A stretch of 36,593 bases of DNA from an uncultured Croceitalea sp. (GCA_937926215.1 CALEYA010000172.1:1-36593); one strand, 5' to 3'. Shown: positions 27,277-34,997, counted from the stretch's first letter. Translations and numbers: made by a program. Notes: generated by a model from the sequence alone, not told the origin.

Positions 27277-29637
27277 TTATTTTTTAAGGGTGAAATAAAA
27301 GGTTGTTCCCACACCTATTTCGCTTTCTAACCAAATGCGACCTTGGTAGATATCTATTATTTTTTTGACTATGGAAAGGCCTATTCCCGTGGAACGCTCG
27401 TTATTTCCAATGGATTGGAATATTTGAAATATCTTTTCGTGGTATTCTTCTGGGATGCCCACCCCGTTGTCCTTAATACTAAATTCCCAATGCGTTGGGG
27501 TTTCTTTACTTGCTATCTCTACCAAGCCGTCTTTTTTATCAATATTCACCACGGCATTGCTGATAAAGTTTTGAAACAACTGGTGGATCTTGGTCTTATC
27601 CGCCCGTATAACGGGCAGCTTATTGGCCATTTTTATACGTACATGATCAGGTATAAAAATGATTTCCTCAATACTCTTAATAATCCCATTGACATCGACA
27701 TCGGTATTGTCCAAAGCCACGTTGTTCAGGGTAGAATACTTTAAAATGCCCGTAATGAGCTTATCCATACCCTCTACTTTTTCTACCATCATCTGCAGGT
27801 TGTACTGCCCACCCTCATCCAATTTGTCCTTGTAATCCTCATACAGCCAAGTGGCCAAGGCACTTACACTGCGTAAGGGCGATTTAAGGTCATGGGAAAC
27901 AATATGTGCGTATTCTTGCAAACCCTTATTGCTTTCCTCCAACTCATTGACCAACGCTTGTTTCTGGATTTCCAGCTCTTTCTGCTTGGTAATATCCAAG
28001 TGGACCCCAATGGATCCAATGACCTTGCCGGCCTCATCATAACGCGGTGCGGCACTAATTAGCCAATGTCTTGTCTCCCCATTGTGCAAACAGACCGCTA
28101 CCTCATAGGAATCGGATTTGTTGTTTCTCCGTTTTTCAAATTGTTCTTGGATTTTACTTCTATTGGCGTCATCCAAATTCATCGCGTCCATTACGTTCCT
28201 CCCCACCAGATCGTCACCGTGTATACCGATCATCTCGGAATACCTGTTGTTTACCAATAGAATCTCGTTCTGTGCCCCTATCTCCACCAAGCCAAGATTC
28301 ATATTGGCAATAATGCTCCCGTACTTTTCCTTCTGTTTTTCCAAGTTTTTACGATAGTTCTTTTTTAAGGAAACATCGGTATAACTCCAGAGATGGCCTT
28401 TGTACACATCATCAATGAACAGGGGAATGTAATCGCGTTCAAAGGTTCTGCCATCTACCAGTTCCAATTCATCGGAGAGGGCAAGTTCCCGTTTTTGCAA
28501 GACGTGGTTTATTCTTTTAATGGTATGCTCCGGTTCCAAAAAGAGGTGTTTGTATTTCTGTAATGCCTTCTCACAATCCACCCCCATTAACTTGTGCGGG
28601 GCTAAAGCAATGCCAAAAAGATTACAGAACTTTTGGTTGGTCAATACCATCTTTCGGTTTTCATCTTCCAACAAAATTCCATTTTGTAGGTTGCTGATCA
28701 AGGAGGTCAAACGTTGTTCGGACTCCCTAATTTTTTCTTCCGATATTTTATCCTTGGTAATATCATCGATCATGGCTACCTTATAATCAATGTCCCCTTT
28801 TTCATTACGGACGGTACTGACGGATGTTTTTCCGTAGATGGTAGTCCCGTCTTTCTTATGGAATTTTCTGATGATGACAAACTTGTCCGTTTCGCCCCTG
28901 GCGTTATTTTCCAAAATGTCTTTGTACAGACTGATATCCTCTATGGTAGAGATGTCGTCCAAAGTCGCTTTTTTAAGTTCGAGCTCCGTATAGCCCATAA
29001 GTTCAATAAAGGTTTTATTGGCCTTTACTATAAAATTGTCCACAATAAGAAGAATACCTAAGGACGAATTTTCCACGATAATATCTTGCTGTTGCTTTTG
29101 CTGTTCCAAAAGCTGTTTTATCTCTTCTTCCCGGGTAATGTCCCTAATAACGCCTTGGGCGGCTATTGGTTTTCCTTCTTCATTATAAATAAGGCTTGCA
29201 TTGATATTGACATATTTTTCCGTGCCGTGCTTGGTTAGGATACGCACGTTATAATTCTTTAAAATTCCTATTTGCAGTAGGGCTTTAAAGGATTCCACCG
29301 TGTATTCAAAATAGTCTTGGTGCACCATATCTGATAGGGTTACCTCCTCTTTGGTATGGTCAAAGCCTAAAAACTCCTTGGCGCTCACGTTCATATTAAT
29401 GACTTTTGTGGTCATGTCCATGACCACGTAGGGATCAATAATATTGACAAAGGCACTTTCTACCTTGGTGTCCTTCTTTTGCAAAAGCGCTTCCAAACGT
29501 CCGTTGGCCTCTTTTAGGTGCAAAGAGGCATCGTACAGCTCTTTGGACTTGCTTTCCAGCAGTTTTTCCGCGGACTTTCGCGCTTTTTTCTCCCGCAACA
29601 AAGCCCGTTCCAGTAAGGCAAGGTCCGTACTATTCAT
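27277..29637 (-). CDS. Multi-PAS cytosolic histidine kinase
   Basis: A 786-residue soluble kinase. An N-terminal helical region (LLERALLREKKARKSAEKLL; about 5-50) resembles that of H-NOX- and NosP-linked kinases. Four PAS units follow at about 60-170, 185-305, 310-430 and 435-560. HisKA has YAHIVSHDLKSPLR (H582), and the ATPase domain has DNGVGI and TGIGLSIVKK. An upstream ATG at 29676 exists, but it would overlap the H-NOX gene by 47 nt. ATG 29637 gives an 8-nt overlap (ATGAATAG) and starts at the conserved helix. It directly follows the H-NOX gene, so it is the likely direct partner of that sensor. Confidence 0.92.
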   Translation of the reverse strand: MNSTDLALLERALLREKKARKSAEKLLESKSKELYDASLHLKEANGRLEALLQKKDTKVESAFVNIIDPYVVMDMTTKVINMNVSAKEFLGFDHTKEEVTLSDMVHQDYFEYTVESFKALLQIGILKNYNVRILTKHGTEKYVNINASLIYNEEGKPIAAQGVIRDITREEEIKQLLEQQKQQQDIIVENSSLGILLIVDNFIVKANKTFIELMGYTELELKKATLDDISTIEDISLYKDILENNARGETDKFVIIRKFHKKDGTTIYGKTSVSTVRNEKGDIDYKVAMIDDITKDKISEEKIRESEQRLTSLISNLQNGILLEDENRKMVLTNQKFCNLFGIALAPHKLMGVDCEKALQKYKHLFLEPEHTIKRINHVLQKRELALSDELELVDGRTFERDYIPLFIDDVYKGHLWSYTDVSLKKNYRKNLEKQKEKYGSIIANMNLGLVEIGAQNEILLVNNRYSEMIGIHGDDLVGRNVMDAMNLDDANRSKIQEQFEKRRNNKSDSYEVAVCLHNGETRHWLISAAPRYDEAGKVIGSIGVHLDITKQKELEIQKQALVNELEESNKGLQEYAHIVSHDLKSPLRSVSALATWLYEDYKDKLDEGGQYNLQMMVEKVEGMDKLITGILKYSTLNNVALDNTDVDVNGIIKSIEEIIFIPDHVRIKMANKLPVIRADKTKIHQLFQNFISNAVVNIDKKDGLVEIASKETPTHWEFSIKDNGVGIPEEYHEKIFQIFQSIGNNERSTGIGLSIVKKIIDIYQGRIWLESEIGVGTTFYFTLKK

Positions 29638-30172
29638 TTTGGATGATATCAAATTTAACTTCCGTTCCTGCTTCATTCAACAAGGTATAATCTACATGTA
29701 CCCCTTTCTGAAAGTGTTCAAAGGTCTTTACGATCAGTCCGTGGGCCAAGGCGTAAAGCCCCCGGGACGAACTGTATATCATACTAAGGGTTTTCTCGGT
29801 TTTCTTAAGGATTTTAAAAGTGGGCAGTTCCGCATCCGGATAAAGTTTTTTAACATGGACATGGATATGGTCTTCAATGCTGTACAGGAGCCCAAGCGGA
29901 TTCTTATAGCTATCCACCACTTCTGGATGGGATCGTACCAGTCCGTTAAAAAGGTAATGCCCAAAGGAATACTGTAAATCTTTAATGGAAATCTTGGTTT
30001 TTTCGCTCAAGGAGGTCAATAGGAGGACCATTTCATTAAAGTCATAGGTTCCTACTGAGGTATAGGCGCCTTCTGAAGGAAGGTTTGCCCCTTCAATAAT
30101 AGCGTCTACGGTTGGAAGGCCATGTTCGGCCTCTACCATTTCCAAAAATTCGGTGAATACAATTCCTTTCAT
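29630..30172 (-). CDS. H-NOX haem nitric-oxide sensor
   Basis: A 180-residue stand-alone H-NOX (HNOB, PF07700) protein. Counting against soluble guanylate cyclase beta1, H104 lies seven residues before the conserved Tyr-Pro and matches the proximal haem histidine. The haem-propionate motif YxSxR is intact as Y133-S135-R137. The position of the distal O2-stabilising tyrosine of thermophile H-NOX corresponds to a leucine (L142), which favours NO over O2 binding. It opens the operon H-NOX, PAS kinase, FIST, kinase, Hpt, LytTR. H-NOX proteins usually inhibit their partner kinase when NO is bound. A shared-motif promoter lies directly upstream. Confidence 0.93.
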   Translation of the reverse strand: MKGIVFTEFLEMVEAEHGLPTVDAIIEGANLPSEGAYTSVGTYDFNEMVLLLTSLSEKTKISIKDLQYSFGHYLFNGLVRSHPEVVDSYKNPLGLLYSIEDHIHVHVKKLYPDAELPTFKILKKTEKTLSMIYSSSRGLYALAHGLIVKTFEHFQKGVHVDYTLLNEAGTEVKFDIIQNE

Positions 30173-30191
30173 AATACAGAATATTATGATA

Positions 30192-30238
30192 TAAAAGTAG
30201 GAATAGTACTACTTATGATAAAAATATTGTTGTGAAAC
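30192..30238 (-). promoter_or_regulatory. Shared-motif promoter of H-NOX operon
   Basis: On the minus strand, GTTTCACAACA (30238-30228), 28 nt, then TACTTTTA (30199-30192), 19 nt before the H-NOX start codon. The motif begins 12 nt after the stop codon of the upstream receiver gene. The H-NOX operon therefore has its own promoter even though the receiver gene is only 77 nt away. Confidence 0.6.
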
Positions 30239-30249
30239 GCTGATTTTTG

Positions 30250-30648
30250 TTAGGCTTTGATAAGTTCGCTAACCTCCCAATACGCAAAAACCTTTTTAAG
30301 TTTTTGTTCGTAATCCTCGTATTTTAAAGGTTTTATGATATAGCCCGCTATCCCTATCTCGAAACATTTTAATAAATCCGCTCGATTTTCAGATGTGGTC
30401 AAAATAATTGTGGGTAGGTACTTTAAACGTTCATCCCCTTTTAAGATATTCAAGAACTCGATACCACTCATACGGGGCATATTCAAATCCAACAGAATAA
30501 TATCCGGAAGGGGGGTATTCTTTAGGATATTCAAGGCTTCTTCTCCGTTTTTAGCTTCGGTAATTTGGTGTTTTGTGTCGAACTTAGAAATTGCACGTTG
30601 CAACTTCATGGTCTCGATCATATCATCTTCTATAAAAAGTACGTTCAT
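30250..30648 (-). CDS. Single-domain response regulator
   Basis: A 132-residue stand-alone receiver of the Rcp1-like group. It has acidic pocket E7/D8/D9, phospho-acceptor D54 (IILLDLNMPRMSG), T84/T85 in the switch position and K106 (YIIKPLKY). There is no output domain. It lies 77 nt upstream of the H-NOX gene on the same strand. As a free receiver next to kinases that lack receivers, it could be the first phosphate acceptor feeding the Hpt protein. A promoter is expected within 30649-30799, but I see only weak candidates there (for example CAAAGATG on the plus strand near 30680). Confidence 0.92.
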   Translation of the reverse strand: MNVLFIEDDMIETMKLQRAISKFDTKHQITEAKNGEEALNILKNTPLPDIILLDLNMPRMSGIEFLNILKGDERLKYLPTIILTTSENRADLLKCFEIGIAGYIIKPLKYEDYEQKLKKVFAYWEVSELIKA

Positions 30649-30799
30649 GACCAGGGATTTTTATACGTTACAAAGATGGAGCGATCAAAATCAAAATATA
30701 GGCTCCAAACGGTTAAATGGAATTTGCCTTAGATGAACGGCAGATTTCCTTCGTTTAAATTAGTAAAAATATTCTTACAAATTCGGTCATACCCCATAC

Positions 30800-31159
30800 T
30801 TATTGGGCTGCTTCCAATTCTTTGCGCAGATACTTGGGCAGTTTGGCCACTACCAAATCATAGGAATGGTCAATGAGTTCTGTAATCAGCTTAGGTTCCA
30901 AACGCTCCAACAACAGGGTGTTCCAGTGTTTTTTGCTCATGTGGTAGCCGGCCGTTATCTCCCCGTCATAAGTTTCCCTAAGTTCCACCGAACGCTCTGG
31001 GTCGCACTTAAGGTTGGCTTGCGCGGGCAAGCGTTCCAAGGGTACCAAGGCGTACATTTTTCCCAGTACCTTAAACACCAGGGTATCCCCATCAAACGGA
31101 AAGGATTCTGTAGTTCCTTTCTTGGCCATACAGTATTCCCTAAAAGCTTCTACGTTCAT
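30800..31159 (-). CDS. MmcQ/YjbR family protein
   Basis: A 119-residue protein of the MmcQ/YjbR family (PF04237), a CyaY-like fold of unknown function often annotated as DNA-binding. It shows the typical YCMAKKGTTESFPFDGDTLVFKV start, then KMYALVPLE and the YHMSKKHWNTLLLE segment. Length is usual. Its start overlaps the upstream Dabb-like gene by 4 nt, and it ends a string of coupled small genes (33281-30800). No link to the signalling island is apparent. Confidence 0.88.
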   Translation of the reverse strand: MNVEAFREYCMAKKGTTESFPFDGDTLVFKVLGKMYALVPLERLPAQANLKCDPERSVELRETYDGEITAGYHMSKKHWNTLLLERLEPKLITELIDHSYDLVVAKLPKYLRKELEAAQ

Positions 31160-31554
31160 AGCCCATTGGAATCATAAACGATTACTTTTTCCCATAGGTC
31201 CTTGCAGGCCGCTATAAAATCCAAATGGGGCTGCTCTTTTTGATAACCTTCTTGCGCTTCCGCAGATTCAAAGGTGACAATTAGGGAATAGGTGAACGAA
31301 CCGTCCACAACCTCTCTTGTCGCCTTTGGTGGCGTTCCAATAAAATTGGTCTTGGCGTAGGCAGAATTGTCCAAAAACTTTTTCAGTTCCATTTCAAACT
31401 TTGCCCGGTCTTCTTGCTTGTCCGGATTCTTAAACCAAAAGTAAACGGTATGCGCAAAGGCAGGATCAAAGGTCTTTACGGTATCACTTTCCTGGGCCGT
31501 CATTTTTATAAAACAGCCGACAAAAACAAAGAGGAATAAAAGGTTACGTATCAT
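31156..31554 (-). CDS. Secreted Dabb-domain protein
   Basis: A 132-residue protein with a signal peptide (MIRNLLFLFVFVGCFIKMTA) followed by a stress-responsive alpha/beta-barrel (Dabb, PF07876). Evidence is an AHTVYFWFKN start strand, an FIGTPPKA turn and the SLIVTFESAEAQEGYQKEQPH segment (cut at family boundaries), with a C-terminal FIAACKDLWEKVIVYD. Dabb proteins form dimers; the biological role is usually unknown. It overlaps both neighbouring genes by 4 nt. Confidence 0.82.
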   Translation of the reverse strand: MIRNLLFLFVFVGCFIKMTAQESDTVKTFDPAFAHTVYFWFKNPDKQEDRAKFEMELKKFLDNSAYAKTNFIGTPPKATREVVDGSFTYSLIVTFESAEAQEGYQKEQPHLDFIAACKDLWEKVIVYDSNGL

Positions 31555-32177
31555 TTTTTTTCTATTAGTGGTTTTTCTTTAGGCTCAATTTCCAAAGCGG
31601 AATAATCCAAGGTCCAGCCAATGGTCTGTACAATGTTCTCAATCAGCAAAACGGCTTGCAATGCTTCTTTTTTGGCGGTATCGATCAATCCGCTTTCCGG
31701 AATTTTTTCCCGTATATGCTGCTTTGCGTTTTGGTTGAGTTGGGTAAGGTCGTCTGGGGAAAAGGAATTAAAGAGACCGTTCTTTACATCATAAAACTGG
31801 ATATCCGGTTCAATGGAAAGTATCTCCGGTTCCGGAAACTGGGTAAGCACCACCCTCTTTTTATCGGTATCGGCCGTCAGCTGTATTTTCTTAAGATCAT
31901 ACCCAATTTGGGCTTTGGCATTAATGACCACAAGGGCTTTTTTCTTGCTGCTCAAAATGCTCATAAAGCCATCCTTGATATTCTCGTACCTATAGATTTC
32001 CGCAAAATCGCCTTCCACGGAAACCAGTTTGCATACGCTTTTGATCTTATCCAGGATTACGGTAGATTGGTGTTGCGTTAATTCCTTGCGCTTCTTTTTG
32101 GTAAACAGGCCATAGAGCCAATACATGAGTATGGCTCCCAAAATCAATCCTAAAAAAACTTCTATTAAACTATCCAT
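31551..32177 (-). CDS. DUF4230-like membrane-anchored protein
   Basis: A 208-residue protein with an N-terminal membrane helix (about 5-25) followed by a basic stretch (KKKRKE). The soluble domain resembles DUF4230 (PF14014), with CKLVSVEGDFAEIYRY, KALVVINAKAQIGYDL and a helix-rich C-terminal part (KEALQAVLLIENIVQTIGW). The family has no known function. It is coupled to its neighbours by 4- and 8-nt overlaps. Confidence 0.75.
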   Translation of the reverse strand: MDSLIEVFLGLILGAILMYWLYGLFTKKKRKELTQHQSTVILDKIKSVCKLVSVEGDFAEIYRYENIKDGFMSILSSKKKALVVINAKAQIGYDLKKIQLTADTDKKRVVLTQFPEPEILSIEPDIQFYDVKNGLFNSFSPDDLTQLNQNAKQHIREKIPESGLIDTAKKEALQAVLLIENIVQTIGWTLDYSALEIEPKEKPLIEKK

Positions 32178-32538
32178 TTTTCTTTCCTATTTCCCCTAGA
32201 TGGGTATACCTAAAGCCCTTGTCATATTTTAATCCATACCCAAATATCCTATCCATGGCCGCATGGGAAAACAAAATAATCCCAATCAACTCTAAAATAG
32301 GCATATCCAAATAAGTACGCCCTATTAGAAAGAGTAAAATAGCCAAACCCCTATGATGGAACAGATTGTAGGTAAAAGCTCCTATCTTGTTGCCCGCTGC
32401 ATATCCCAACATACCCACATCCGGTGTGAGCAGCAACACAAAAAACCACCACCAAGAAAAATCCAATTGCATAAATAGGTAAAACCCCAATAGCAAAAGC
32501 ATCACTTCCTCCAATCGTATCGTAGTTTTCATCATCAA
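32170..32538 (-). CDS. DUF4260 family small membrane protein
   Basis: A 122-residue integral membrane protein with about three to four hydrophobic helices. It matches DUF4260 (PF14079) in the LLTPDVGMLGYAAG, YNLFHHRG and FSHAAMDRIFGYGLKY segments. Three methionines open the protein, so the exact start could be any of three adjacent codons. Function is unknown. It overlaps the cyclase gene by 4 nt and the DUF4230 gene by 8 nt. Confidence 0.82.
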   Translation of the reverse strand: MMMKTTIRLEEVMLLLLGFYLFMQLDFSWWWFFVLLLTPDVGMLGYAAGNKIGAFTYNLFHHRGLAILLFLIGRTYLDMPILELIGIILFSHAAMDRIFGYGLKYDKGFRYTHLGEIGKKNG

Positions 32539-33281
32539 CTTATTTCGTATAAAATAGGCCTGCTAGGGCTGGCATCGTTCTCTATGGGTGCCACCTGCAA
32601 GTTTAAAAAATAAGTGCCATCCGTTATGGTATTGGGCACATAAATAAATTCCGTTATGGTTGCTTGCATTCTAATGCTGCCATGAACATCCCAAAAGGCA
32701 TGATGGCCGGCCAGTACCCCTTCGTCTTTTTCCCGGTCCACGGAAGGCAAATCCAATAACAAATGGTCCACCCCCTTATTTCTTAAAAACACCACGGCCT
32801 CCTCTTGTAGGTAAGGCGGATTGGTATGGGAGTACTGCGTGCTTTTTTTGTTTTCCATATTGGGCAGGGTCCTAATAACCACTGCCTTTCTTTTTTTGTT
32901 ACCCAAAGCGTATTGCAGCTGCTTTTTGGACACCACAAAATCGTCCCCCATTTTTTCCGGGGCTACCGTTATCAACTCCGCCAAAAAGAAAAACTGTTTT
33001 AGGTTTTGGTTGATGGAATGTATCTGCTTGGTAATATGACCCGCGCATTCCGTATGGGTCACATGCGAATGGGGGTTGAACCAAATATTGTTAAAATTGA
33101 CCGATGCCCCTGCGGACACCATCCCCACAAACCCTTCTTCTTCATGGGGGGTTATCGTCGGTGGCGGCAAATACCACGCACTTACATTTTGGTCGGTTCC
33201 TTGCAAAGGAATACTGATATCCAAGGGTTTGGAAAGGTCTATTTTATAGTTTCTGGAATTGTGTTTTACCGTAGCAATCAT
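32535..33281 (-). CDS. Cyclase-family hydrolase (kynurenine formamidase-like)
   Basis: A 248-residue member of the cyclase family (PF04199), metal-dependent amidohydrolases related to kynurenine formamidase. The metal-binding region reads NPHSHVTHTECAGH, a variant of the usual HxGTHxDxxxH. The second conserved region is LLLDLPSVDREKDEGVLAGH. The substrate is not predictable. No other tryptophan-degradation gene is present. It follows hemW by 14 nt and heads a run of overlapping small genes. Confidence 0.82.
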   Translation of the reverse strand: MIATVKHNSRNYKIDLSKPLDISIPLQGTDQNVSAWYLPPPTITPHEEEGFVGMVSAGASVNFNNIWFNPHSHVTHTECAGHITKQIHSINQNLKQFFFLAELITVAPEKMGDDFVVSKKQLQYALGNKKRKAVVIRTLPNMENKKSTQYSHTNPPYLQEEAVVFLRNKGVDHLLLDLPSVDREKDEGVLAGHHAFWDVHGSIRMQATITEFIYVPNTITDGTYFLNLQVAPIENDASPSRPILYEIS

Positions 33282-33295
33282 GACCGATACTGTTG

Positions 33296-34432
33296 TTAGC
33301 TTGATAAATTTACCATAAAAAGGTCTGATGCGATTCCATCTGCCAAGAACTTTCCTTTTTTGGTGGTCAAAAGGGTATCCCCATCCAAATAAAGCAAATG
33401 TTCTTCCACATATCTTTGGGATTGCAGAAGCAGGTATTCTTTATACTTTAGGCCGTACTCTTGGGCTATGCGCGACAGGGAAACTCCCCAAATGGTCCGT
33501 AAGCCGGTCATTACGTACTCATTGTACTTATCCGTAGTCGAAAGCAACTCCACCTCCATGGGCAGTTCGCCCTGGGCGATGGCCTTTATATATTTTGGAT
33601 TGTTATTGCTGTTCCATCCCCTTCTTGTACCATCATAGGAATGTGCCGATGGCCCGATACCCAAATATTTTTTTTGCAACCAGTAGGCCGTATTGTTTTT
33701 AGAACGATAACCCGGCTTTCCAAAATTGGATATCTCATAACAATCGAATCCAGCCTTCGTAAGTACCTCGTTTAAAATATTAAAATGGTCTTGGGCCACC
33801 TCGTCTTCAACGGGTTGGATCAGTCCTTTGTCTACAAACTTGGCCAAGGCCGTTTTAGGTTCTACGGTAAGGGCGTAGCTTGAAATATGGGGGATACCAA
33901 AAGAAAGCGCCTTTTCAATGTTTTGACGCCAACGCTCATTGGACATCTGGGGCACCCCATAAATTAGATCTATGGAAATATTATCAAAATATTGAGTGGC
34001 CAAGGTGATGCACTGTTCCGCCTGTTGGGCATTATGGGCACGGTTCATCAGTTTTAAATCTTCTTCAAAAAAAGACTGTATCCCAATACTCAACCTATTG
34101 ATGGGACTCTGTGCCAAGGCATCGATTTTATCTTTTGCAAGGTCGTCAGGATTGGCCTCCAAGGTAATCTCCGGACTGTCCGATACCGTGTAGTTTTTGG
34201 TAATGGTATTTAAAAGAAACCCTATTTCCTCCACTTCCAAAACCGAGGGCGTACCCCCGCCAAAGTAAATGGTTTCTACCAATTCCCCAGCATATTCTTC
34301 TTTGCGTAAAACGAGTTCTTTGGCCAAGGCCTGTACCATGGCTTCCTTCTTTCCCATCTGGGTGGAGAAGTGAAAATCGCAATAGTGGCATGCCTGTTTG
34401 CAAAATGGAATATGGATGTAGATACCGGACAT
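33296..34432 (-). CDS. hemW: HemW, radical SAM haem chaperone
   Basis: A 378-residue radical SAM protein. The CxxxCxxC cluster motif is in FCKQACHYCDF at the N-terminus, followed by GGGTPS, EANPDDL and the SIGIQSF motif characteristic of HemW/HemN-like proteins, with a C-terminal HemW domain (KYLGIGPSAHSYDG). HemW is thought to deliver haem rather than act as coproporphyrinogen oxidase. The start codon abuts a 7-bp-repeat array that runs upstream into the S23 gene, so its natural upstream region may have been interrupted. Confidence 0.92.
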   Translation of the reverse strand: MSGIYIHIPFCKQACHYCDFHFSTQMGKKEAMVQALAKELVLRKEEYAGELVETIYFGGGTPSVLEVEEIGFLLNTITKNYTVSDSPEITLEANPDDLAKDKIDALAQSPINRLSIGIQSFFEEDLKLMNRAHNAQQAEQCITLATQYFDNISIDLIYGVPQMSNERWRQNIEKALSFGIPHISSYALTVEPKTALAKFVDKGLIQPVEDEVAQDHFNILNEVLTKAGFDCYEISNFGKPGYRSKNNTAYWLQKKYLGIGPSAHSYDGTRRGWNSNNNPKYIKAIAQGELPMEVELLSTTDKYNEYVMTGLRTIWGVSLSRIAQEYGLKYKEYLLLQSQRYVEEHLLYLDGDTLLTTKKGKFLADGIASDLFMVNLSS

Positions 34433-34467
34433 AGTAAGTTGTCAGTGGTTAGTAGTCAGTGGACAGT
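34433..34467 (+). repeat. Five degenerate 7-bp repeats (NNNNAGT), left border
   Basis: Five consecutive heptamers, each ending in AGT: AGTAAGT, TGTCAGT, GGTTAGT, AGTCAGT, GGACAGT. They begin at the base after the hemW start codon and encode the last residues and stop of the S23 gene. The array is the inverse counterpart of 34963-34997. Confidence 0.7.
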
Positions 34468-34857
34468 AGACGTAAAACTTTTCATCATCTTATTTAGATC
34501 AAACTTTGCTGGATTGTTGATCATAAAATGTAGCAGTTTACCAACTTCCCTAGATTGTTCCATCAATGCGTCACTTACTTCTTGTCCTAGGTATCCACTT
34601 GAATGGGAAAATTCCAACCAAGTCTGGGTTTCCAAGTTTTCCGCATCACTATCCGTTAGCTTGCTTATAAAATGTTTTTGATACCTTTTTTTTGCATAAG
34701 ATTCCGCAATATTGACAGCAACACTTCTGGAAGAACGACGTATTTGATCCGTAAGGGAATAGGTTTCCTCTTTGAGGAATGTTTTGGATACCTCAAATAT
34801 TTCCATTGCAAGCGCAAAGGCTTTTTGATAGGCAAACAAATCTTGGAACTTTTTCAT
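34456..34857 (-). CDS. Four-helix-bundle protein (S23 / 23S rRNA intervening-sequence family)
   Basis: A 133-residue all-alpha protein of the S23/IVP family (PF05635). It has FQDLFAYQKAFALAMEIF at the start, SLTDQIRRSSRSVAVNIAES in the middle and a Glu/Thr-rich third helix (SDAENLETQTWLEFS). The family was named from insertions in 23S rRNA but is common as single chromosomal genes in Bacteroidota, with unknown function. The last codons and stop lie inside the left heptamer array. The gene breaks an otherwise compact hemW-ruvC region and probably arrived as an insertion. Confidence 0.9.
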   Translation of the reverse strand: MKKFQDLFAYQKAFALAMEIFEVSKTFLKEETYSLTDQIRRSSRSVAVNIAESYAKKRYQKHFISKLTDSDAENLETQTWLEFSHSSGYLGQEVSDALMEQSREVGKLLHFMINNPAKFDLNKMMKSFTSTVH

Positions 34858-34962
34858 GTCTATAGTACGTTTATTTCTTCACGGTTATCCTGGGCATCCA
34901 CTTGTAGCCGCCCGCTCGCTGTTCTCTACAACCATTCATTTTTAATACACCACCCCCTGTTT

Positions 34963-34997
34963 ACTTCTTACTATTTACTGTTCACTGTTCATTGTTT
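34963..34997 (-). repeat. Five degenerate 7-bp repeats (ACTNNNN), right border
   Basis: Five consecutive heptamers on the plus strand: ACTTCTT, ACTATTT, ACTGTTC, ACTGTTC, ATTGTTT. This is the reverse complement of the NNNNAGT pattern at 34433-34467. The array overlaps the last three codons of ruvC. The 131-nt spacer 34858-34988 outside the array shows no gene. Confidence 0.68.

Noticed and set aside
34433-34997. Heptamer arrays as a CRISPR array
   Set aside because: Units are 7 bp, contiguous and degenerate, with no spacers and no cas genes.
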